A stretch of 64,000 nt of DNA from positions 124,001-188,000 of the forward strand of contig NZ_CP097267.1 in the NCBI RefSeq assembly GCF_028473605.1. Reading direction: 5' to 3'. Positions 28,686-36,955 of the stretch are shown here, in pieces (the first letter of the stretch is position 1; every line of letters begins with the position of its first letter). The DNA is from Acidovorax sp. NCPPB 3576 (GTDB lineage: Bacteria > Pseudomonadota > Gammaproteobacteria > Burkholderiales > Burkholderiaceae_C). The notes beneath the pieces were generated by a model. That model did not search any database. It was not told the DNA's origin and saw only the letters and a list, made by a program, of their open reading frames with translations. Both the position numbers and the translations under genes were made by a program.

Positions 28686-29951
28686 TCAGATCGCGCCGTG
28701 GCGCGGCGGAATGCGGCCGTTGAGGTGGAAATTGCCGATGGCGTGGTACTTCCAGCGCACCGGGTCGTGCAGCGTGTGGGTGCGCGCGTTGCGCCAGAAG
28801 CGGTCCAGGCCCTTCTGGCCCGTGGTGGCCGAGGTGCCGCCCAGCTCGAAAAGGCGCGTGCCCGCGTCCAGCGACGCCGTTGTGGTGAGCGCACGCGCCT
28901 CGGCCACGGCGATGGAGGCCTCGGCCACGCTCTGCTCGGTGGGGTCGGCCTGGGCCGCATCCACGAAGCGGCCGGCGCGGCGCACCAGGGCCTCGGCCGC
29001 GCGCAGCCGCACGGCGGTCTCACCCACCTGCTGGATCAGCAGCGGGTCGTCGGCGGCGCGCTCCACGCGCGCATCGATCCAGGGCCGGGCATGCTCGCGC
29101 ACGAAGGGCAGCGTGGCCGCGAGGGCCCCCCGCGCCAGCCCCAGGTCGATGGCCGCGTGCAGGATCTGCGCCAGCGGGCCGATCGTGGTGGGTCGCTCGA
29201 ACGAGGCCAGAAACGGCACCACCCATTCGGCCTCGACCCGCACGTCGTCGAACTGCACCGAGCCGCTGCCCGTCACGCGCTGGCCGAAGCCGTCCCAGTC
29301 ATCGGTGACGTGCACGCCCTCGGCGGTGCGTGGAACGAAGGCAAGGTAGGTCACGTCGCGCCCGTCTTCCCTCGCCACGACCAGCGTGGGAATCCAGTGC
29401 GCATAGAGCGCGCCGGTGCAATAGAACTTGCGCCCCTGCACCCGAAAGCCCTCGCCATCGGGCACCAGGCGGGTGCGGCGCTGGAAGTCCTGGTGGCCGA
29501 TCTCCGCCAGCGCATTGCCGAAGCGATCGCCTGCCAGCACGCGGCCGTAGAAGAAGCGCTTTTGCGCGTCGGTGCCGCCCACGCGCAGCACCTCCAGCGC
29601 GTAGAAATGGTTCTGCGGAATCTGGCCGATGGAGCCATCGGCCGCGCTGACCAGCGCCGTGACCTCGGCCAGCGTGCCGGCCGATACGCCCGGGCCGCCG
29701 TACTCGCGCGGCACGGTGATCGACCACAGGCCGCTGGCGACGAAATCGTCCAGCGCGTCCCAGGGCAGCAGGCGCTCGCGGTCACGCTGGGCCGCGCCGG
29801 GGGCGATGCGCGCGGCATAGCGCTGCGCGGCGGCAATGGCCTCGGTGTCGGTGGCGATGCGATGCGGCGGCCGGGCCGCAGGCAAGGCCGGGGCGGGCTC
29901 CGCCGGCGTGGACGCGGCTGCGAGCGGTTCAATGGATTGCAACAAGGCCAT
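28686..29951 (-). CDS. SfnB/DszC-like flavin monooxygenase
   Basis: Acyl-CoA-dehydrogenase-fold protein of 421 residues. The ATG at 29951 is preferred because it lies ten bases after the upstream stop; an in-frame start at 29996 would overlap it. Features are REYGGPGVSAGTLAEV (about 82-97), SIGQIPQNHFYALE, FRVQGRKFYCTGALYAHW and the C-terminal LDRFWRNARTHTLHDPVRWK with HLNGRIPPRH. The SIGQIPQNHF signature is shared with the next gene but not with the copies at 17.4 and 34.2 kb, so these two form a subfamily. A predicted flavin-dependent oxygenase of sulfones or related compounds. Confidence 0.86.
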   Translation of the reverse strand: MALLQSIEPLAAASTPAEPAPALPAARPPHRIATDTEAIAAAQRYAARIAPGAAQRDRERLLPWDALDDFVASGLWSITVPREYGGPGVSAGTLAEVTALVSAADGSIGQIPQNHFYALEVLRVGGTDAQKRFFYGRVLAGDRFGNALAEIGHQDFQRRTRLVPDGEGFRVQGRKFYCTGALYAHWIPTLVVAREDGRDVTYLAFVPRTAEGVHVTDDWDGFGQRVTGSGSVQFDDVRVEAEWVVPFLASFERPTTIGPLAQILHAAIDLGLARGALAATLPFVREHARPWIDARVERAADDPLLIQQVGETAVRLRAAEALVRRAGRFVDAAQADPTEQSVAEASIAVAEARALTTTASLDAGTRLFELGGTSATTGQKGLDRFWRNARTHTLHDPVRWKYHAIGNFHLNGRIPPRHGAI

Positions 29952-29961
29952 GGGTTCGCTT

Positions 29962-31203
29962 TCAGTTCCAGGAATGCCGCGCGGGCAAGGCGCCATTCAG
30001 GCGGTGGTTGCCGATCAGGTGCAGCTTCCAGCGCACCGGGTCGTGCAGCGTGTGCACGCGGGCGTTGCGCCAGTGGCGGCCCAGGTTGGGCGCGGCGCGC
30101 GTGGCGGCCGAGCCGGCCAGTTCGAACAGCTTCTCGCTCGCCTTCAGCGCGATGCGCGTGGTCAGCACCTTGGCCTCGGCCACGGCCACCGAGGCGCGGG
30201 CGCTGTCCTCCGCGGTGAGGGTGTCCTGTGCGGCCAGGGCGTCGAACAGCTGGCCGGTCTCGCGCAGCACCTCGCGTGCGGCATGCAGGTCGATCTGCAG
30301 GCGCCCCACGTCGGCGATCACGTAGGGGTCGTCGTGCGCGTGCTGCACGCCCGAATCGACCCAGGGCCGGGCGCGCTCGCGCACGAAGCGCTGCGCATCG
30401 GCCACGGCCGCTTCGGCAATGCCCTGGTCGATGGAGGCCTGCAGCAGCTGCGAGGTAGGGCCGTAGAGCCCTGGCCGGTCGGCCAGTTGCCACAGCGGCA
30501 GCACGTCGTCGGCAGCAACCGGCACGTCGTCGAACACGACAGTTCCGCTGGCGGTGGTGCGCTGGCCGAAGGCGTCCCAGTCATCCACCACGACGACGCC
30601 CGGCGTATCGCGCGGCACCCAGGCCTGCACGGCACGGCCCGCGTCGTCGATGGCGCGCACGGGAATGCGGTGCGCGAAGAGCGCGCCCGTGGAATAAAAG
30701 CGCTTGCCCGTGAGGCGCAGGCCGTGCGGCGTGGCACGCAGGCGCGTGCCGCTTTGCAGGATGGTGGCCGCGCCGTCCACCTTGCGCTCGGGCCCGGCAT
30801 TGCCCAGCCGCCGGCCGGCCAGCACCTCGCCGTAGAAGCGCTGCTTCTGCGCCTCGGTGCCGATCTCGCGCAGTACGCCCAGCACGCCGAAATGGTTCTG
30901 CGGAATCTGCCCGATGGACGGGTCGGCCGCGTTCAGGATCACGAACACCTCGGCCAGCGTGGTGTAAGAAACCTGCGCGCCGCCGTAGGCGCGGGGCACG
31001 GTGATGGCCCCTAAGCCGCTGGCGGACCAGCGTGTGAGTTCATCCCAGGGCAGGCGGCGATCGCGGTCGCGCTCGGAGGCGCCGGGCTCGAATTCAACCA
31101 CCAGCCGGTGCGCGGCGGCGATGGCTTGCGCATCGGTGGCGATCCGCGCCACGTCGGTAGGAATCTCGGGCAGGTGTTGTTGCAGTGCCGGTCTTGCAGT
31201 CAT
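29962..31203 (-). CDS. SfnB-like flavin monooxygenase, first gene of operon
   Basis: Paralogue of the following gene, 413 residues, with RAYGGAQVSYTTLAEV, SIGQIPQNHFGVL, RLTGKRFYSTGALFAH and the end motif LGRHWRNARVHTLHDPVRWK. It begins 37 bases after the shared CATA...ATTCC motif and leads a nine-gene minus operon down to the metI-like gene at 21,979. Close pairing of two SIGQIPQNH-type proteins suggests either a heteromeric enzyme or two substrates. It is separated by 10 bases from its partner. Confidence 0.86.
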   Translation of the reverse strand: MTARPALQQHLPEIPTDVARIATDAQAIAAAHRLVVEFEPGASERDRDRRLPWDELTRWSASGLGAITVPRAYGGAQVSYTTLAEVFVILNAADPSIGQIPQNHFGVLGVLREIGTEAQKQRFYGEVLAGRRLGNAGPERKVDGAATILQSGTRLRATPHGLRLTGKRFYSTGALFAHRIPVRAIDDAGRAVQAWVPRDTPGVVVVDDWDAFGQRTTASGTVVFDDVPVAADDVLPLWQLADRPGLYGPTSQLLQASIDQGIAEAAVADAQRFVRERARPWVDSGVQHAHDDPYVIADVGRLQIDLHAAREVLRETGQLFDALAAQDTLTAEDSARASVAVAEAKVLTTRIALKASEKLFELAGSAATRAAPNLGRHWRNARVHTLHDPVRWKLHLIGNHRLNGALPARHSWN

Positions 31204-31242
31204 GCCCTGATTGGAGAGCGAGACGGCGCTGCGTGGTGCGAA

Positions 31243-31263
31243 GGAATCGGCGCATCGATATGC
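31243..31263 (-). promoter_or_regulatory. sulfur-operon motif, copy B
   Basis: On the minus strand GCATATCGATGCGCCGATTC plus C, near-identical to the copies at 41823 and 18758. It ends about 40 bases before the first gene of the nine-gene operon. It may be a LysR-type (CysB/Cbl/SsuR-like) site; the factor is inferred. Confidence 0.6.
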
Positions 31264-31388
31264 GGGATTCGTTGTGGGGTTGCGCTGCTGAGGGTGCGCG
31301 TCGGACAGGTTGCCGCTGATGGGCTTTGTGCCACGTTCGTTGCGGCGCGTCCTTTAGAGGCTGGATGTGCCGTTTGCGGGCGTTCAAG

Positions 31389-31402
31389 TCATGTCGACAT
31401 GA
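31389..31402. promoter_or_regulatory. 14-bp palindrome at island edge
   Basis: TCATGTCGACATGA is a perfect palindrome, overlapped by AAGTC...GACTT arms (31386-31409). It lies 188 bases before the XRE-ImmA start, at the composition change. It could be an operator of the XRE protein or a trace of the insertion junction. Confidence 0.5.
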
Positions 31403-31589
31403 AAGACTTCAAAAGTTAGCTCCGTCATTCCCGCCCCACGACCCTGCGGTAAGAGCCAGCAACCAGTGCCAAGCGACGGTCGTTTTTACCGAAATTTGCG
31501 TGTTCACTTGTATTGCTGACAGGTATGCAAAATTAACATGTGGCGAGAAAACAGCAACGACGCGGCGTAGTGCAGAATTGAAGATTCTT

Positions 31590-32783
31590 ATGGCTAAACG
31601 AGTTCTTGCAAAAGTAAAACCGGAGGTGCTTTCGTGGGCGCGCGAATCCGCGGGCTTTGAGTTGCACGAAGCGGCCACTGCGATCGACATTCAAGAAGCG
31701 CGGCTTTCTGAGTGGGAGCTCGGGTTGAGCGCCCCAACAATTCCTCAACTCCGCACATTGGCCACCCTTTACAAGCGGCCGCTCAGCGTGCTCTTTCTGC
31801 AGGAAGTGCCTACTGGTTTTCAAGTCCTGAGCGACTTCCGACGTCCGGGTCGCGGCCCCATGCGCTACTCACCAGAACTCACGCAGGAAATTCGGATTGC
31901 TCATCAGCGGAGGGAGTTGGCAAAGGAACTGCTTGCCGACATAGGAGAGGACGCCCTTGCGGTTCGGGCACTCCTAGACTTGAAGATGGACCCGGAGGCG
32001 GCAGGCAAGGTGGTAAGGGACTTTCTTAAAATATCGGATGCTGCCCTGAATAAATTTGGAGGCGATGCTGAAGGTCGAATCGCGCTCAACTTCTGGCGAG
32101 CCGCCATTGAACGGGTCGGAGTACTCGTCTTTCAAGCCACACGGGTCAGTGCAACTGAGGCATCCGGTTTTGCCTTGTCCTATCCAGACCTACCGGTGGT
32201 AGTGATCAATCGCAAGGATCCCCCTACGCGAAGACTCTTTTCCTTGCTCCACGAGTTCGCGCACGTCCTTCTGCAACAAAGCGGTGTCTCGGATTTGGAA
32301 ATTGATATCTCGAAGCCCGTTGTCCAACCTGCTATCGAATTATTCTGCAATGCAGTTGCGGCTGCTTCGCTCATGCCACGCGACGTTCTTCTCCTTGACC
32401 CTGTGATTTCGAGCCACGGACGCTCGCACGAATGGACCGATGAGGAGATCGCCTCTATCGCAAAGCGATTTGGTGTTAGCCGCGAGTCATTGATCATTCG
32501 CCTAATTACCCTTCAGCGAACCGACTGGCCTTTTTTTCAACGAAAGAGGACGCAGTACCGCATCGAGTACGAAGAACAGAGGCAACGGCAAGCCGCTGCA
32601 CCCCCGAAGCCAATTCCCCGAAACATGCCTCAGGAGGCGCTTTCGAATTTTGGACGCCCGTTCATTGGGCTAGTGATAGGAAACTACTTTCAGGATCGAC
32701 TGACCTTGAGCGAGGTATCTGGCTATTTGGGTCTTCGTACTAAGCACGTCGAAAAACTGCAACGCTTGGCTTTCGGGATGTAA
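31590..32783 (+). CDS. XRE regulator fused to ImmA/IrrE metallopeptidase
   Basis: Protein of 397 residues: an N-terminal Cro/C1-type HTH (about 10-62, FELHEAATAIDIQEARLSEWE) and a C-terminal ImmA/IrrE-type zinc peptidase with HEFAH at 221-225 (H221, E222, H225). Such fusions act as the antitoxin or protease-regulator partner in toxin-antitoxin and phage-control pairs. The C-terminal 100 residues (QYRIEYEEQRQRQ onward) form a helical tail. Codon use and base composition are much less GC-biased than in all neighbours, indicating transfer. The TAA overlaps the ATG of the following PIN-like gene (TAATG), so the two are coupled. Confidence 0.88.
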   Translation: MAKRVLAKVKPEVLSWARESAGFELHEAATAIDIQEARLSEWELGLSAPTIPQLRTLATLYKRPLSVLFLQEVPTGFQVLSDFRRPGRGPMRYSPELTQEIRIAHQRRELAKELLADIGEDALAVRALLDLKMDPEAAGKVVRDFLKISDAALNKFGGDAEGRIALNFWRAAIERVGVLVFQATRVSATEASGFALSYPDLPVVVINRKDPPTRRLFSLLHEFAHVLLQQSGVSDLEIDISKPVVQPAIELFCNAVAAASLMPRDVLLLDPVISSHGRSHEWTDEEIASIAKRFGVSRESLIIRLITLQRTDWPFFQRKRTQYRIEYEEQRQRQAAAPPKPIPRNMPQEALSNFGRPFIGLVIGNYFQDRLTLSEVSGYLGLRTKHVEKLQRLAFGM

Positions 32784-33268
32784 TGCCGTCGAAACAAATT
32801 GCCCGCTATAGCATCGATTCAAGCTCGCTGATTCACGCGTGGTGGCGCGCGTATCCACCCGAGAACTTCGCATCATTTTGGGTACGGCTAGATGAAATGG
32901 CTGATGCTGGAATCATCGTCGCCTCTGTTGAAGTCCACAATGAACTCAAGAAGAAGGATGACGATATTCACGAATGGTGCAAAAAGCGATCGCCTAACTT
33001 CTGCGTCGAGATTGACGAGAATCAACAGGATCACCTTGCGCATATCCTTGGCACCTATCCACGACTAGTCGACACAGTAAAGGGACGCTCAGAAGGTGAC
33101 CCGTTTGTCATCGCACTTGCGCGGTCGTTCGAGTCGCCCCTTTGCGTAATTTCGCAAGAAGGGCCGGGCAAGAAGAACAGCCCTAAGATTCCGGACGTCT
33201 GCTTAGCCGAGCGCATCCAATGTGTGAACTTGGTCGACTTCATTCGCGCTGAAGCGTGGCGCTTCTAG
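32783..33268 (+). CDS. DUF4411 PIN-like protein, putative RNase toxin
   Basis: Protein of 161 residues resembling the DUF4411 family, a PIN-like nuclease fold. Candidate active-site acids are D12 (YSIDSSSLIHAW), E50/E54 (VEVHNELKKK), D106 (GDPFVIALA) and D138 (IPDVC), the PIN spacing. DUF4411 genes commonly follow XRE-ImmA genes, as here, with a one-base stop/start overlap. A toxin cleaving RNA, held in check by the upstream protein, is the simplest reading; toxicity is inferred. The AT-richer composition ends with this gene. Confidence 0.82.
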   Translation: MPSKQIARYSIDSSSLIHAWWRAYPPENFASFWVRLDEMADAGIIVASVEVHNELKKKDDDIHEWCKKRSPNFCVEIDENQQDHLAHILGTYPRLVDTVKGRSEGDPFVIALARSFESPLCVISQEGPGKKNSPKIPDVCLAERIQCVNLVDFIRAEAWRF

Positions 33269-33415
33269 ATTTTTCCGGTGCTGCCTTGATGGGCCGTGTC
33301 CACGTAGCCGGCCACGCCGCTCCAGTTACCTCCAAGTCGATGAAGGTCACGCCGCCCGATTCGGTCAGCCGTGGCCCCAGCCGCCGTGGCAGCGAAGACC
33401 CGCATGACACACGGC

Positions 33416-34186
33416 TCAAGCTGCGAGCGCCTGCGCACTCTCCCCAAAGTAGAAGTACCGAATGCCGTCCCGCTCCCGCAGCGCATCCGCCGGCTCCGAC
33501 AACACCGCCCGCCCCGCATCCAGCACCGTAGCCCGATCCGCATACTGCAGCGCCACCGCAGAGTTCTGTTCGGCCACCAGCAGCGTCAAACCCTCCTCGC
33601 GGTTCAGCCGCTTGAGCTGCGCGAAGATCTCCTGCACCACGCGCGGCGCCAGGCCCATCGAGGGCTCATCCAGCACCAGCAGGCGCGGGCGCGACATCAG
33701 CGCGCGGCCGATGGCGGTCATCTGCTGCTCGCCGCCGGATGCCAGGCCCGCGGGCGTGCGCCGCTTGTCCCGCAGGCGCGGAAAGAGGGCGTACACCCGC
33801 TCCAGGTCGTGCACGATCTCGCCGCGCCGCGCGCTGCGGCCCAGGGCGCCGGTGACCAGGTTGTCTTCCACCGACAGGCTGGGAAAGCAGTGCCGGCCTT
33901 CCAGCACCGGCACCAGCCCGGCGCGCACCAGGGTGGCCGGGCTGGCGTGTGCCACGTCCTGCCCGTCGTAGGTGATGCGTCCGGCGGTGACCTGCCCGCG
34001 CTCGGCCGGCAGCAGGTGCGACACGGCCTTGAGCGTGGTGGATTTGCCGGCGCCGTTGGCGCCCAGCAGCGCGTGGATCTCGCCGGCGCGCACCTCGAAG
34101 CCCACGCCGTGCAGCGCAGCGATGGCGCCCTGGTAGACGGCCTGCACTGCATCGACGGTGAGTAGCGCGGGGGGCGGGCTCGCCAT
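33416..34186 (-). CDS. Liv-type ABC transporter ATPase (LivF)
   Basis: ATPase of about 256 residues in the LivF class of hydrophobic amino-acid/amide importers. Walker A is GANGAGKST, the signature is LASGGEQQ and Walker B is LLVLDEPSMGL, followed by LVAEQNSAVALQYADR. The ATG at 34186 or an in-frame GTG at 34195 are both possible. Unusually, it is split from livG, livH and livM by the binding-protein gene and an SfnB-like gene. Last gene of the msuE-sfnG operon; the 147 bases after it lead into the foreign island with no feature I can name. Confidence 0.92.
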   Translation of the reverse strand: MASPPPALLTVDAVQAVYQGAIAALHGVGFEVRAGEIHALLGANGAGKSTTLKAVSHLLPAERGQVTAGRITYDGQDVAHASPATLVRAGLVPVLEGRHCFPSLSVEDNLVTGALGRSARRGEIVHDLERVYALFPRLRDKRRTPAGLASGGEQQMTAIGRALMSRPRLLVLDEPSMGLAPRVVQEIFAQLKRLNREEGLTLLVAEQNSAVALQYADRATVLDAGRAVLSEPADALRERDGIRYFYFGESAQALAA

Positions 34187-34203
34187 GGCGTTCACTCACC
34201 CAC

Positions 34204-35529
34204 TCAGGCCGCGCGGGCCAGGGGTCGCGCCTGCGCCGCATTGGCCGCACCGGTATCGGTCGGCGTCACAGCCACCGCCGTGGGCCGGCCGGGGCCGGCG
34301 CCGATCTGCCACACGTAGGGCGGCTCGGTGCCGTTGATGTGCCAGTCGCCCACGATGCGCGCCTTGTAGATCACCGGGTTGTGCGACGCCACGGTGCGCG
34401 CGTTGCGCCAGTGCCGGTCCAGCGACTGCGCGCTGCTGGCGGCCGATGCGCCCAGCCCGTTGAAGAACTGGCTGGCGGCGCGCAGCACCAGGTCGGTGAG
34501 GGCCACCTGGCCCTGCGCGGATTCCAGCTCGGCCTCGATGTTGGCCTGCTTCTCCTGCTCGGGCGTGCCGTGCCAGTGCGCGTCGTAGGCGCGCTGGGCG
34601 GCGAAGGCGGCGCGCACGGCGGTGGCTTCGGCCGCATAGGCGATGGCCGAGACCTCGCCCACCACCTGCTGCACCTGCACGTCCTGCGCCACACTGGGCG
34701 CGTTGCCGGTGCTGAAGATGCGCTTGCGGCCGCGCACCTGGGCGGCCGCGTCCCGCGTGATGGCGCGGGCGATGCCGGCCAGCGTGGCCAGGTGGAACAG
34801 TTGGTAGAAGGCCGTCTGGTACTTGAAGCGGTCGGCAAAGGCAAAGAGGTTCTCGGCCTCCACCTCGGCGTTCTCGTACACCGAGGTGCCGCTGCCGGTG
34901 GTGCGCTGGCCGAAGCCGTCCCAGTCGTCGTGGTGCGTCACGCCGGGCTGGCGCGCGCGCACGGCGGCGATCACGTCCAGGCCGTCCCCGTCGCCCGGGC
35001 CGTCGCGGCGGGCGTACAGGTCGATCCAGTCCGCGAAGATGCTGCCGGTGCTGTAGAACTTGCGGCCGTTGACCACCCAGCGCCCGTCCTCCTTTTGCGT
35101 CACGCGCGTGATCACGTCGCCGATGGTCACGTTGCCCACTTCGGTCCACGCGTTGCCGGCCAGATCGCCGTCTGCGAAGCGCCGCAACCACACGATGTTG
35201 GCCGCGTCGCGCGGGGCGTTGAGGCGGTCTTCGACGAAGGCGAAGTGCCCGCGCAGCGCCTGCACGATGTTGGAGTCAGCCTCGGCCAGTTCCACCAGCA
35301 GTTGAAAGAGCTGCGGCAGCGTGGCGCCGTCACCGCCGTGCTCGACGGGCACGCGCAGGGCGCCGAAGCGTGCGTCCTTGAGCCACTGGATGGCGTCATG
35401 GCCCAGCTGGCGCTGCTGCTCGCGCTGCAGCGCGGTGGCCTGGATGCGCGCGAAGATGGGGCGGTACTTTGCAGCAATGGCTTCGTAGTCAGGGCCAAGG
35501 ATGGAAGGGGTGCGATAAAGGTCGGTCAT
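34204..35529 (-). CDS. SfnB/DszC-like flavin monooxygenase
   Basis: Acyl-CoA-dehydrogenase-fold protein of 441 residues in the sulfur-oxygenase subgroup. The start at 35529 has AGGAG upstream. Blocks seen are RVPVEHGGDGATLPQLF (about 78-94), WVVNGRKFYSTGSIFADW, WDGFGQRTTGSGTSVYENAEV and the C-terminal LDRHWRNARTVASHNPVIYK, where the usual HDPV is HNPV. It lies between the binding protein and LivF genes, inside a transporter operon that also encodes SfnG, so import and oxygenation of one substrate are probably coupled. Confidence 0.86.
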   Translation of the reverse strand: MTDLYRTPSILGPDYEAIAAKYRPIFARIQATALQREQQRQLGHDAIQWLKDARFGALRVPVEHGGDGATLPQLFQLLVELAEADSNIVQALRGHFAFVEDRLNAPRDAANIVWLRRFADGDLAGNAWTEVGNVTIGDVITRVTQKEDGRWVVNGRKFYSTGSIFADWIDLYARRDGPGDGDGLDVIAAVRARQPGVTHHDDWDGFGQRTTGSGTSVYENAEVEAENLFAFADRFKYQTAFYQLFHLATLAGIARAITRDAAAQVRGRKRIFSTGNAPSVAQDVQVQQVVGEVSAIAYAAEATAVRAAFAAQRAYDAHWHGTPEQEKQANIEAELESAQGQVALTDLVLRAASQFFNGLGASAASSAQSLDRHWRNARTVASHNPVIYKARIVGDWHINGTEPPYVWQIGAGPGRPTAVAVTPTDTGAANAAQARPLARAA

Positions 35530-35562
35530 GGCGTCGCTCCTGGTGGGAATGAAAGAAGAAGT

Positions 35563-36894
35563 TCAGTCGTCGATGCTCTGGCGCACCTTCACGTTCTTTT
35601 CCTTGGCATAGGCCAGGGACGACTTTTCGATGATCGGGCGCAGCAGCTTCCAGTCCGGCGCGATCCAGTCGGAGACGACCTTCCACTGCGTGCCGTCCCA
35701 TTGCTGAAAGGCCACACGGCCGTCGCCTTCGTGGTTGTCCCAGGTCACGTGGATGGAATGGAACAGGCCCTTGGCGCCCAGGGCGGCGGCGCGGGCTTCG
35801 TCGATCTTCAGGTTCTCCAGGCCCCAGCGCACTTCGTCGCCGGTGAGGGTGCGCTTGCCGAACTTCGCCTGCGCGATGCGGATGGCTTCGACGTTCAGGA
35901 TGCCGTTGAGCACGCCCAGGTTGTGATACACGCTGCCGATGCGCTTCTTGTCCTGCAGGTTGCCCTTGCCGGCGTCATACACCGTCTTCACGATGTCCTG
36001 CAGCACCGGGTACTGCGTGCCGGGCGCCACCGAGGTGATGGCGACGTAGCCCTTGGCCGCGTCGCCCGCGGGGATCACGTCTTCCTCGGAGTTGGACCAG
36101 ATGTTGCCCACGATGCGGTCAGCCGGAAAGCCGGTCTTCTGCGCGGTCTTGAGCGCCACCGGGTTCATCACGCCCCAGCCGCGCAGCACCACGAAGTCGG
36201 GCTTGGCACGGCGGATGGTCAGCCACTGCGACTGCTGTTCGTTGCCAGGGTGCGGCACCTCGATCTGCTGCACCGTGAAGCCGTACTGCTTGGCCAGCAG
36301 CTCGTAGATCGGAATGGTCTCCTTGCCGTAGGGCGAGCCGTGGTACAGCACCACGATCTTCTTGCCCTTGAGTTGGTCGATGCCGCCAGCCTTCGTTCCC
36401 AGGTAGTTCACGATGCCCGAGGTCTCGCTGTACGGGTTGACCAGCAGCGGAAAGATGTACTTGAACACGCGCCCGTCGGTCGTGTCGGTGCGGCCATGGT
36501 TGATGGTGAGCAGCGGCACCTTGTCGGCCGTCACCCGGTCGATCAGCGCATAGGCGATGCCCACCGACAGCGGGTTCCACGCGGCGATGCCGGGGCGGGT
36601 CTTGAGGCGCTCGTACACCTCCACGCCGCGCTCCACCTCGTACTGCGTCTCGCCTTCCTCCCAGGTCAGCTTGACGCCGCCCACGCCGCCGTCGCGCGTG
36701 TTGACGAGGTTCAGGTAGTCGATGAAGCCGCCGAAAAAGCCCGTGCCGCCGGCCGCGTAGGGGCCGACGCGGTAGCTCTGCAGCGGGAAGAACTGTTCCT
36801 GGGGTTTGGCGGCCTGGGCCTGCGCGGCCTGCAGCCCGGCGAGCGCCAGCGCGGCGGCCAGCAAGGCGGTTTTCAGATGGCGGACGAGGGACAT
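35563..36894 (-). CDS. Liv-type ABC transporter binding protein
   Basis: Periplasmic binding protein of 443 residues, peripla_BP_6 family, with a signal peptide ending LALAGLQAAQAQA. Recognisable blocks are FFGGFIDYLNLVNTRDGGVGG (split across residues about 52-72), YERLKTRPGIAAWNPLSVGIA and VVLYHGSPYGKETIPIYELL. AGGAG precedes the ATG. Members of this family bind branched amino acids, amides, urea or aromatic acids. Here the gene shares an operon with sfnG, msuE and an SfnB-like gene, so an organosulfur ligand is a reasonable guess. No lipobox is present. Confidence 0.9.
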   Translation of the reverse strand: MSLVRHLKTALLAAALALAGLQAAQAQAAKPQEQFFPLQSYRVGPYAAGGTGFFGGFIDYLNLVNTRDGGVGGVKLTWEEGETQYEVERGVEVYERLKTRPGIAAWNPLSVGIAYALIDRVTADKVPLLTINHGRTDTTDGRVFKYIFPLLVNPYSETSGIVNYLGTKAGGIDQLKGKKIVVLYHGSPYGKETIPIYELLAKQYGFTVQQIEVPHPGNEQQSQWLTIRRAKPDFVVLRGWGVMNPVALKTAQKTGFPADRIVGNIWSNSEEDVIPAGDAAKGYVAITSVAPGTQYPVLQDIVKTVYDAGKGNLQDKKRIGSVYHNLGVLNGILNVEAIRIAQAKFGKRTLTGDEVRWGLENLKIDEARAAALGAKGLFHSIHVTWDNHEGDGRVAFQQWDGTQWKVVSDWIAPDWKLLRPIIEKSSLAYAKEKNVKVRQSIDD

Positions 36895-36955
36895 GCGATG
36901 CGCTCCTGTGGAGAGAAAGGAAGAGGGGAATGGCGGGGTGCGGGAAAGGAACCGG

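Larger units (their letters stand above)
31204..31589. promoter_or_regulatory. junction: sulfur-operon promoter and island leader
   Basis: This is a 386-bp non-coding region. The left part carries the sulfur-operon motif (31243-31263, minus) and is GC-rich like the surroundings. From about 31,400 the base composition turns AT-richer and stays so through the XRE-ImmA/PIN-like genes. A 14-bp palindrome lies at the change point. An AT-rich stretch with TTGTAT and AAATTA near 31,510-31,535 may be the promoter of the island genes, but the spacing is not convincing. Confidence 0.5.

Noticed and set aside
31320..31345. TGGCAC-like -24 element upstream of the nine-gene operon (minus)
   Set aside because: The matching GC doublet is not at the required ten-base spacing.
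31326..31589. N-terminal extension of the XRE-ImmA protein
   Set aside because: The frame is open upstream but has no domain; the ATG at 31590 places the HTH at its usual position.
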